Origin: CAYYNP01 sp964472545
Lineage (GTDB): Bacteria; Planctomycetota; Planctomycetia; Pirellulales; Thermoguttaceae
Length of the DNA stretch: 30,283 bases
Assembly: GCA_964472545.1 (NCBI GenBank)
Contig: CAYYNP010000095.1
Coordinates: forward strand, 1-30,283
Direction of reading: 5' to 3'
Shown here: positions 24,001 through 30,283 of the stretch, piece after piece
Layout: the number at the start of each line of letters is the position of its first letter
How positions within the stretch are numbered: position 1 is the first letter of the stretch
Made by a program: the position numbers and the translations under genes
Notes under the pieces: generated by a model
Databases searched by the model: none
What the model saw: the letters and a program-made list of their open reading frames with translations, nothing else
What the model was told of the DNA's origin: nothing

Positions 24001-27000
24001 CGCGCCGGCCACGCCGCCGGGCACTTCGGCCACGCCTAGTGTGCCGTCGCCCTCAATGGCCAAGGCTACGTCGTAGGCCTGATCTCCGCCGGTGCTGGAG
24101 AGCACCAGCCCGCCGCCGTTGAAGCTGATCGCGTCGGTGCCCAGCGTGGTGCCGGCCGCGTCGATCAGGGCCACGAGTTCGCCGCCGTAGAGTTCGAACG
24201 TGGTGTTCTCCAGGCCAGTTCCCGGCTTGTCGATGATCGTCCGCGCGGTGCCGGCGATCTCGAACACGGCCTCGCGGCCGCCCGCGTCGATGCCGCTGGT
24301 GCCGGTAAGGATGGTGTCCGAATTGGAAACGATCCCCACCGTCGCCTCGCCCTCGCCTCCGATGCCGGCCGTGGCGAAGCTGATCGGCGCGCCGGACGTG
24401 GTCAACGTGACGTCCGGATCGAGGCTCAGCGGCCCCAGCATCAAGCTCACCGTATCAGAAGCGACCAACTCGGAATCGGCGACGACCGACACGCCGTGCG
24501 TTGCGAGGTCGGTTGGCCCGAATCCGATCATGGTGCCGATGCCGTCGGCCGAAAGGGCCGTGTCGTAGATGGCCACATCGTCGATCATGCCGTCCCAGTA
24601 GGCCTTCGACCCGTCGCCGATGGTGAAGCGGTTGATCATCGCCGTCAGGCCGGTCGTGTTCTGCATCGGCGACGTGGGGGCGTCGTCGAGCACGCCGTCG
24701 ATATACATCTTGAAGCCCACGCCGTCTTCCCAAGTGACGGCCACGTGCTGCCATTCCGTGGTCTGCACGTTTTCGGACGATTCCTGCTGGTCCTGGCCGC
24801 GGTTCAGCGCGCCGCCGCTGGCGGTCGTGGTGATGCCGATCTTCATGAGGTTCGTGCCGCCGGCAGTGGCGCCGACCGAGTCGTATCGCAGGCCCCAATG
24901 GTCGCTGCCGCCGCTGTCGACGCACTCCCAGAAGCCGCGGTCGATGCCGGCGGCGTTCGACTTGATCCACATCGCGATGGTCAATTGGGCCAGGTCGTTC
25001 AGATAGTTGCCGGCGGCCGTGTCGGTGGCGTCGTCGCCGTTGCCGTCGAAGGTCAAGGCTCCGCCCAGCAGGCCGGACGCCGTGTAGGCCGTGTCGCCGC
25101 GAAATTGCAGGTTATGGCCGTTGCCCGAATCGTCCAGCCCGGGGTTTGCCGGGTCGTCGAAGCTCCAGTAGGCGATGGCACCCTCCGGCGCGGGCGTCGG
25201 ATTCCAGTCGGCCTTGCCGGCAATCACCAGCCGACCGCCGGAAAGTTGGGCCTGCGTCGATCCGCCCCACGAGCCCAAGCCCGACATCCGCAACGTGCCC
25301 TCGTTGGCGTCGATCACGGCGTTCTCCATGTTCAGGAGATCGCCGTCTTCGAGGGTCAGCGTGGTTGGGCCGGCCTTGGAGAACGTGAACGGTGCGTCGG
25401 TCGCGGCGCCGTCGATCGCAGCGTAGTCGGTGTCGACTCGCGGATCGACGCCGACTTCCGTGGCCCCTTGGGCAATCGTCGTCGAGGCAAACGTGATGCC
25501 GCCCGCGGCGCCGTCGGTCCGCAGGATTCCGTGCTGCAGCGTGAGCGGACCGACGTCGACGGCCCCCTTGCTGATCAGGTTCAAACCGCCGCCGTCGGTT
25601 ACCTCCACGGCCATCGTGTCCGCATTGATCGGCCGATAGTCGGGCGAGGCGGCATGGGAGAGAAACCGCGGATCGATCGAGTCGCCCGCGTTGCCCTTGT
25701 CCCACCGCAACTCGATCCCCGATTCGCCGGTGATATCGTAGAACCCCACGACGAGATCGTGCAACTGGCCTCCCTGCCCGGCCGGCACGTTAAACGTGCC
25801 GATCTGCACGGGCGTGTCGTTGTCGCCCCGCTCATCGGTGACGATGTCGACGACGATTTGCCCGTCGATCCAGACGCGTGCACCGGTGTTTGCCTGCAAC
25901 TCGAAGTTGTAAGCCCCCGTGGTCTCCATCAAGATCTTGCCGGTCCAGCGCGCCGCGAAGTCGTCGTTGTAGTTGTTGGCGGCCGGATCGAACAAGTTGG
26001 CAAAGATATCGCCGCCGGAGTCCGTGGTCCCACCGGTGGGGTAGTTCAGCGTGGGGAAACTGCCCACGGCGTCCGGCGTGAAGGCGTCGAACCCGCTGCC
26101 GTTGGCCCCGTCGAGGATCGACGTCAGCCGGATCGGGTCGTAGAGGTCGGCCGGGTCCACTCCGGCGCCGTAGAACTCGCCGCCGAGGCCGGGCCCGGCC
26201 GGATAGCCCTCTTCGGCCAGAGTCAACTGGCCGCCGTTGAGTATCAGCGGCCGGGTCGACGCGCCCAGCGGGGCAGCGGTGCGCGGGAAAAACACGCCGG
26301 CGTCGATCTGGAAGACGGTATCGGTCCGCACACTGAGATTATCGGCCATCAGCGTGCCGCCGCCGTCCTTGACGAACGTGGCTCCGCCACCGGTCGTTCG
26401 CAGCGTGGTCACGGCCAGGTCGGCCGATGGAAAGACGGTCGAAGTACCGGCAAACGTGAGGTTGCCCAGCGTACCGCCGCCGTGCTCGAAAGAGAGTTCC
26501 GAATCGTTGCCCAGGCTGATCGTGCCCGACGGCGCGTCGACACCGGCGACGATGTCCAGGCTCTTGCCGGCGCCGACGACAATCGAAGCCGGACCGCCCA
26601 TCTTCACGCCGAAGGCCGCGTTGTTGCCCGTCACGTCGACCCGGCCGGAGTTGACGATCGCGGTGACCGACTGATCGGGAAACGCGGCTCCCGCTCCCCA
26701 GCGGTTGCTATTCCAATTGCCGGTGGAGCCGGCCCAGGTCATCGTCTGCGCCGATCGGACAAGCACCACGTTGTCGAATTTGGCCTCGCCGAGCTCGGCG
26801 TTGTCGTGCGAGGTAACGGCCATGCCGACATAGGGCGATGCCATCGCGATATCGATGCTGCCTTGGCTCGTCCAAGTCTCGCCGTCGGGCGAGTGGTAGC
26901 CGGTCAGCGTATCGCCGAACCGGGTCAATTTGACCCAATAGGGCCGAGTTCCGGGGCCGGCCACGCTCGACGACGTGCTTCCGCCCGGCGAAATCTCCCG

Positions 27001-27381
27001 ATACTGAAAGGAGGCCCGAGGCGTGGAGGAGACCAGCATCATCGCGTTGGTGCTGACGTCGGTCAGTTCGTTGCGCACCATCACGCCCGCCTTGGCCCAA
27101 CCGTCGGTGTTCGCCAGGTCGGTCACCCGCGCAACGATGATCGCGTCGCCGACCAGCGGCTCGGAGTCGTAGACGAAGTGGAATTCGTCTTCGTTTCCCC
27201 AGATGTCGTCGCCGCCGCCGTAAACGGTGAACACGTCGCCCACGGGATCGTGCCCGTAAGTCTGCGTAAACTGGGGGTTTCCGGGCTGGCCGATGTCTTG
27301 CTCCAGCCAGAGGGCCGAGGCCGAGGGACCGACGGCCAACACCGCGATTAGCGTCAACGGTCGCAGAATGTGTCTACTCAT
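21055..27381 (-). CDS. Giant secreted PEP-CTERM protein with LamG, PA14 and dockerin modules
   Basis: The protein has 2108 residues. It has a signal peptide at 1-24 and a concanavalin/DUF1349-like sandwich at about 25-210. A repeat-rich beta-solenoid region follows (AGSTGNWNSNRWG, GNLTFAGTSTV), typical of autotransporter-like repeat proteins. Then come a PA14-like domain (about 399-577), a LamG domain (about 732-950, AIAYWSFDD, DSGNGHNL), a second PA14-like domain (about 1229-1415, GLTGEYYDFN) and a second LamG domain (about 1522-1740, ISHWAFDE). The dockerin is type I-like, with two calcium loops at about 1899-1962 (DANGDGRVDGQDITNLI and GRGDGNVDGQDITDLI). An exosortase signal ends the chain at 2081-2108 (VPEPGTLALLL, then RRRRGRTR). 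PA14 and LamG domains often bind glycans. The ATG at 27381 has GGAGAG six bases upstream. It probably forms part of the cell surface or matrix; no enzyme domain is visible. Confidence 0.9.
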   Translation of the reverse strand: MSRHILRPLTLIAVLAVGPSASALWLEQDIGQPGNPQFTQTYGHDPVGDVFTVYGGGDDIWGNEDEFHFVYDSEPLVGDAIIVARVTDLANTDGWAKAGVMVRNELTDVSTNAMMLVSSTPRASFQYREISPGGSTSSSVAGPGTRPYWVKLTRFGDTLTGYHSPDGETWTSQGSIDIAMASPYVGMAVTSHDNAELGEAKFDNVVLVRSAQTMTWAGSTGNWNSNRWGAGAAFPDQSVTAIVNSGRVDVTGNNAAFGVKMGGPASIVVGAGKSLDIVAGVDAPSGTISLGNDSELSFEHGGGTLGNLTFAGTSTVFPSADLAVTTLRTTGGGATFVKDGGGTLMADNLSVRTDTVFQIDAGVFFPRTAAPLGASTRPLILNGGQLTLAEEGYPAGPGLGGEFYGAGVDPADLYDPIRLTSILDGANGSGFDAFTPDAVGSFPTLNYPTGGTTDSGGDIFANLFDPAANNYNDDFAARWTGKILMETTGAYNFELQANTGARVWIDGQIVVDIVTDERGDNDTPVQIGTFNVPAGQGGQLHDLVVGFYDITGESGIELRWDKGNAGDSIDPRFLSHAASPDYRPINADTMAVEVTDGGGLNLISKGAVDVGPLTLQHGILRTDGAAGGITFASTTIAQGATEVGVDPRVDTDYAAIDGAATDAPFTFSKAGPTTLTLEDGDLLNMENAVIDANEGTLRMSGLGSWGGSTQAQLSGGRLVIAGKADWNPTPAPEGAIAYWSFDDPANPGLDDSGNGHNLQFRGDTAYTASGLLGGALTFDGNGDDATDTAAGNYLNDLAQLTIAMWIKSNAAGIDRGFWECVDSGGSDHWGLRYDSVGATAGGTNLMKIGITTTASGGALNRGQDQQESSENVQTTEWQHVAVTWEDGVGFKMYIDGVLDDAPTSPMQNTTGLTAMINRFTIGDGSKAYWDGMIDDVAIYDTALSADGIGTMIGFGPTDLATHGVSVVADSELVASDTVSLMLGPLSLDPDVTLTTSGAPISFATAGIGGEGEATVGIVSNSDTILTGTSGIDAGGREAVFEIAGTARTIIDKPGTGLENTTFELYGGELVALIDAAGTTLGTDAISFNGGGLVLSSTGGDQAYDVALAIEGDGTLGVAEVPGGVAGATLTYGSAANGLTFSNHANLSLEAADGYTLNVDGPVSGAGGLRAIDGTVNLTDVGPKDYAGSTAAAGGTVTVDVPLPNTSDLLVSGGAKMIVNAEVTTNGGLAAGLTGEYYDFNAQGFRGSGGPAADGWDVFDNLFDPNTPGKEDSIAEFRANHPANVTELLQIPLDLPIGGGANSVGGGNNPFAGIGINVGGNNIVAFWEGMLNVPADGDYTFFSASDDGTIVALDGNIVVNNNDFHGIGGSEVAGAVSLTAGEHPLLVGFYEGGGGAGLHVQWAGPGIEKQLIPVSRLSAPIASKTIVDGGSLELNAALSTGEIRVTGGGRIDVNPGGSLSGTSLTLRGGTVSTGDGVVRLTESFDRSGMVITAASGDFAVGAADLATGLEVLDVNGTIDVAGPRAPISHWAFDETVGTTAANSVDPAHDGTVIGLTAPWMPRGKVGGALNFDGAGYVDVPDGYADFTGGITVSGWVYTIGFTNWARVIDFGNDAGDSNIVLARNGTSSNLRWGFYDTAGGDEQANVNNVFSTYSWQHITVTCDDGPANGATMRVYSNGDLLSEQGGKSVPANVVRVNNYIGESNWDADDFFRGLMDELYIWDRELGPAEVNALYLAGITGQQAPDFTRTKVAGTVTGSGTLSGDLDLAGTVIPAGTLNVGGDVSLTDTATLVIDLDGAAKGQLVNAGNADLRLGGTLEIRPGAVLPAEEGKTITVPIVDSIAEGVIAGAFDAVPPSPGDGEPVSVGHLGQGVFNLGLDYVESFPPATPPNYFTVNASLLIAGGGDANGDGRVDGQDITNLITNFSRPGDPADRDWLKSDTAGGVLGRGDGNVDGQDITDLISNFTGDAGPATQGTAAAEYDPATGRFRVQVEGVLNWSLISDAAFDGSALAAIGDVLPLGDLANLVSANANTVGEGGFNGPMTYAEIELGSLVAPGTDVGQFRLEYITHFGGEPQVGSIHVVPEPGTLALLLAGGLGLLWGRRRRGRTR

Positions 27382-27707
27382 CACGTCTCTCCATGAGTAA
27401 CGGAACTGGGACTTCCTGCCGAAACGGCATACGCGCGCAGACCCGGCCGATCCAAATCCTTGGCGGTAGGGCGCGGCGAGGGATTCGTCCCCGAACGGGC
27501 ATTGCCGAACGGGCATTGCCGAACGGGCATTGCCGAACGGGCATTGCCGAACGGTCGCCGAAAGCGGAGGCTGCCTCGGGAAAGCATAGCGGCGTGGAGA
27601 AGGCCGCACGCTGCCTGGCGCGCTTCCCCACGACAGTTCTATCGATCGCTTCGATTATGGTCGAGGAGACGGATTTCGCAACCCCCTCCTCGAAAGGGCC
27701 GTTTCCA
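27382..27707. other. 326-base intergenic region upstream of the giant gene
   Basis: Besides the 14-bp tandem array (listed separately) I see no gene. The open frame of the giant runs back through this region, but it reads the array as a low-complexity repeat and has no signal peptide at those starts. Neither a clear -35/-10 pair nor a T-run terminator for the partial gene ending at 27708 is visible. Confidence 0.45.
27491..27554. repeat. 14-bp tandem repeat array, four copies plus a partial
   Basis: Unit CCGAACGGGCATTG is repeated without mismatch at 27491, 27505, 27519 and 27533. An 8-base partial CCGAACGG (27547-27554) follows. Each junction forms the short palindrome GGCATTGCC. The array lies about 110-173 bases upstream of the giant gene's start codon. 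Since 14 is not a multiple of three, it is not a protein-coding repeat. Confidence 0.85.
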
Positions 27708-30283
27708 TTACGGCCAATACGCTTGTAGTAGCTTGTCTACGGCGTCGGCGGCCGTGTTCTCGTCCGCATCTTCACCCGCCGCCGAGGCCTCCGATTCGCT
27801 GCCGGCGGGCACATCGATCATCCCGATGGCGTTGAAGAAGAAGGCCCCGTTGTTCCGCGCGATGATCTGGTCGGTAGCGGTGACGGACGTGTCGCGGTTG
27901 TAGTCGTAAAGGAAGTCGATCGGGGCCGGGTTGAAGAAGAAGCGGGGGTTGTTCCGGGCGAGGATCTGGTCGGTGGCCGTCACGTAGGCGTTGACGTCCG
28001 GCGCGTCGCCGGCCTCGCCGATGGCGTTGCCGAAGTAGAACACGTCGTCCTTACAGACCGCGGCCTCGCCGGCGGCCAGCACCGTCACCTGCAACCACTG
28101 CTTCTCGATCGCGTTGTCGGCCCAGATGATCGTCACCCGATCCGAATCGTTCACGCCCGCCCCGGGCCGTAGGGCAATCTCGGCCGGTGCCGGCGCCAAG
28201 TCCCACCCGGTCGGGTCGTTGCTGTTGCCCACGCGGAACTCGAAATCGTCGGCCGTAAGCACGGTCTCCGGCGGCAGGCTGTTGATGTCGACCATGACGC
28301 CGTTGATGCCGCGGCTGTAGCTGCTGTAGTTGGCGAAACCGCCCGTTTCGCCCGGCAGCAACGCGGTCTTGTCCGGTGCGATCGCGCCGTCGTCGTCCGC
28401 GTTGGCCGCCGCGTCGTTTTCGTCGAACGACGACCGGTTGTAGAACAGGTGCCGGGCCTCGACCGTGTTGCAGGTGATTTCGATCGTGCCTTCGGTGATA
28501 TCCATCGGCCGCTGCGTAAAGTCGGAGGGGCCGCCGCTGACGTCGCCGATCTTCAACTCCCACGGGTTGTTCGGATCGCTCTTGAAGAACCCGGTCGTGT
28601 CGATCGTCACCGTGGCCAGCAGGCCGTCGGCCGCCACCGTGCCGGCCGCGGTGACCGTAATGGCGCCTTCCCATTGCGGGAACAGGTCCGCCGCGCCGGT
28701 GCCATCGGCGTCGGTCACGCCGACGTTGTTGCCCTCGAAGATCGTGCCGGTGACGACGTCCAGACCGGTGATCTCCGGGCCGTCGATGACTCCTCCGACA
28801 ACCTCGGGACCTCCGTCGGCAACCTGCACGAAGAGATTCAGTCCCTGAACCGGCTTGCCGCCGGCCACGAACAACTGGATCTCTTGTCCCGGGGTGTTCG
28901 GCAACAACTCGTGATCGCCGACGATTATATCCACGGGGATTGGCAACACGTCGACCGCCACCGTGCCCGTGGCCGTGCCGCCCGCACCGTCGTCGACCGT
29001 GTAGGTGAACGAGTCGGCGCCGAAGTAGTTGGCCGTGGGCGTGTAGGTGAAGGAGCCGTCGGCATTGACCGTGGCCGAGCCATGGCTCGGCGGCGAGGCT
29101 AGCGCGGCCGTCATCGTCACGCCGTCCACGTCGGTGTCGTTACCCAACACACCGGGCGCGGCCTCTACGAGCGTGCCGTCTTCCATCACCTCGGCCGAAT
29201 CGGCCACCGCCACCGGGTCATCGTTTACGCCGGTGATCGTGATCGTGACCGTAGCTGTGGCCGTGCCGCCGGCGCCGTCGGAGAGCGTGTAGTCGACCGT
29301 GTCGGTCGCCGTCTCGCCCGTTTGCAGGTGCTCGAACTGGCCGTCGGGATCGTAGACCACCTTGCCGCCGACGAGTTGCGCCGTGCCGGTCGTCGAGGCG
29401 GTGTCGATTGCTGTGATAGAAAGCACGTTGGCCGGAAGGTCGGCGTCGGTGTCGTTGGTGAGCAGGTCTGCCAGCAGGATATCTACGGGAGTGTCTTCAT
29501 TCGTCGCCGCCGTGTCGTTACCGGCCACCGGGTCGAGGTTCACTTCGTCGACCGTGATCGTGATCGTCTCCGAATCGCTGAGGTTCGGCGCCCCGTCGTC
29601 GGTCACCGTGACCGTCACCGCGTAGGTTCCCGGGCCTTGGGCTTCGGTCGGAGTCCACGCGAACTCGCCCGTCGTGGGGTTGATCGTCATCCCCTCGGCC
29701 AGCGAGGCCGCGTCCAGATCGAACGCCAAGGCGTTCGCCGGGAGGTCCACATCGGTGGCCGTGGCCGTGAACGACAGCGTCGTCTCTTCGTCGACTGCCT
29801 GGTTGCCGATCACGTCCAACACGGGGGCCACGTTGACTTCACCCACGGTGACGTCGAACGTCTCCGAGTCGCTCAGCGAACCGGCACCGTCATCGGTCAC
29901 CGTGAGCGTCACCGCGTAGGTTCCCGGGCCTTGCGCTTCGGTCGGAGTCCACGAGAATACACCCGTCGCCGGGTCGACCGTCATCCCCTCCGCCAGCGAG
30001 GCCGCGTCCAAACTGAACGCCAAGGCGTTCGCCGGGAGGTCCGCATCGGTGGCCGTGGCTATGAACGACAGCGTCGTCTCTTCGTCCACTGTCTGGTTGC
30101 CGATCGCACCCAGCACGGGGGCCAGGTTCACTTCACCCACGGTGACGTCGAACGTCTCCGAATCGCTCAGCGAACCGGCACCGTCGTCGGTGACCGTGAG
30201 CGTCACCGCGTACGTTCCCGGCCCCTGGGCTTCGGTCGGAGTCCACGAGAATACACCCGTCGCCGGGTCGACCGTCATCCCCT
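27708..30283 (-). CDS. Partial giant secreted protein with cadherin-like repeats, cohesin-like and dockerin-like regions (3' part)
   Basis: The gene runs off the right edge; the start lies outside the window. About 858 residues are visible. They open with three He_PIG/cadherin-like units of 98 residues (NQTVDEETTLSF, LAEGMTVDPATGVFSWTPTEAQ). Two tandem-95/cadherin-type repeats follow (NEDTPVDILLADLLTNDTD, FTYTPTANYFGADSFTYTVDD). Next is a region like cohesin (about 445-600; VQGLNLFVQVADGG, LLATVTIDTTGF). The C-terminal part (from about 605) is a conserved planctomycete module: RHLFYNRSSFDEN, SRGINGVMVDI, EKQWLQVTVLA, DVFYFGNAIGE, then two dockerin-like loops with ATDQILARNN and ATDQIIARNN. 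There is no PEP-CTERM; it ends with DKLLQAYWP. It is a cell-surface or secreted scaffold. The DNA of the cadherin-like repeats is nearly identical (see repeat entry). Confidence 0.85.
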   Translation of the reverse strand, partial: GMTVDPATGVFSWTPTEAQGPGTYAVTLTVTDDGAGSLSDSETFDVTVGEVNLAPVLGAIGNQTVDEETTLSFIATATDADLPANALAFSLDAASLAEGMTVDPATGVFSWTPTEAQGPGTYAVTLTVTDDGAGSLSDSETFDVTVGEVNVAPVLDVIGNQAVDEETTLSFTATATDVDLPANALAFDLDAASLAEGMTINPTTGEFAWTPTEAQGPGTYAVTVTVTDDGAPNLSDSETITITVDEVNLDPVAGNDTAATNEDTPVDILLADLLTNDTDADLPANVLSITAIDTASTTGTAQLVGGKVVYDPDGQFEHLQTGETATDTVDYTLSDGAGGTATATVTITITGVNDDPVAVADSAEVMEDGTLVEAAPGVLGNDTDVDGVTMTAALASPPSHGSATVNADGSFTYTPTANYFGADSFTYTVDDGAGGTATGTVAVDVLPIPVDIIVGDHELLPNTPGQEIQLFVAGGKPVQGLNLFVQVADGGPEVVGGVIDGPEITGLDVVTGTIFEGNNVGVTDADGTGAADLFPQWEGAITVTAAGTVAADGLLATVTIDTTGFFKSDPNNPWELKIGDVSGGPSDFTQRPMDITEGTIEITCNTVEARHLFYNRSSFDENDAAANADDDGAIAPDKTALLPGETGGFANYSSYSRGINGVMVDINSLPPETVLTADDFEFRVGNSNDPTGWDLAPAPAEIALRPGAGVNDSDRVTIIWADNAIEKQWLQVTVLAAGEAAVCKDDVFYFGNAIGEAGDAPDVNAYVTATDQILARNNPRFFFNPAPIDFLYDYNRDTSVTATDQIIARNNGAFFFNAIGMIDVPAGSESEASAAGEDADENTAADAVDKLLQAYWP
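29593..30283 (-). repeat. Tandem 294-bp coding repeats
   Basis: Units begin at 29593, 29887 and 30181 (the last cut by the window end), exactly 294 bases apart, each coding for one 98-residue He_PIG/cadherin-like domain. Corresponding stretches differ at only a few bases (for example the GAGTCCACG and GTCATCCCCTC segments), so the copies are young or homogenised by recombination. The array probably continues beyond the window. Confidence 0.85.

Noticed and set aside
24496..27351. 951-codon open frame on the plus strand opposite the giant PEP-CTERM gene
   Set aside because: Antisense shadow of repetitive Gly/Asp/Thr codons. It reads as low-complexity Val/Arg/Gly with no ribosome site or motif.
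27491..27554. CRISPR array
   Set aside because: Copies abut with no spacers, the unit is 14 bp, and no cas genes are present.

Overview
The window looks like chromosomal DNA of a free-living planctomycete, probably of the Pirellulales/Lacipirellulaceae type. This rests on gene content and is not a taxonomic proof. The DNA is GC-rich. It encodes two PEP-CTERM proteins, a Tat-exported Gfo/Idh/MocA oxidoreductase, a hydrazine-synthase-alpha-like c-type cytochrome with CXXCH motifs, very large secreted proteins with LamG, PA14, cadherin-like and dockerin modules, and a C-terminal region built around ATDQI-ARNN repeats of a kind I recall from planctomycete secreted proteins. I found no rRNA, tRNA, CRISPR array, transposase or phage gene.

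Layout. Positions 1-4239 are a minus-strand cluster read from right to left: ispH, a B12-binding-type radical SAM protein joined to it by an ATGA overlap, a transglutaminase-like protein, and then, from what looks like its own promoter, a secreted orphan Rhs-core protein with a possible caspase-like His/Cys dyad. Positions 4429-5437 hold a six-helix membrane protein whose end overlaps a winged-helix regulator. Positions 5609-8091 hold two M16 peptidase-family genes that overlap by one base: one has the zinc site, the other has lost it. Next come a GNAT acetyltransferase (8213-8773) and a Tat-signal oxidoreductase (8904-10145).

A 0.7 kb non-coding stretch follows, carrying an 80-bp nested palindrome. 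After it come a plus-strand PEP-CTERM protein (10850-11638), a minus-strand HzsA-like cytochrome (11852-14731), and a plus-strand run: a secreted beta-propeller (15039-15950), an MFS sugar transporter (16101-17531), a small exported protein (17724-18287) and a HEAT-repeat exported protein (18473-19735). An 84-bp double hairpin lies between the propeller and the transporter.

The right third is on the minus strand: a Prc-like protein without a protease domain (19946-20944), a 2108-residue PEP-CTERM/dockerin giant (21055-27381), and the C-terminal part of another giant with cadherin-like repeats, a cohesin-like region and planctomycete dockerin-like repeats (27708 to beyond the window edge). A 14-bp tandem array lies in the gap between the two giants.

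Most genes point to an envelope- and export-oriented region (secreted scaffolds, sugar uptake, periplasmic cytochrome, peptidases) rather than a single pathway. The least ordinary items are the secreted Rhs tip with a His/Cys dyad, the protease-less Prc homologue, the ispH-radical SAM-transglutaminase cluster, and three different short repeat families in intergenic DNA.
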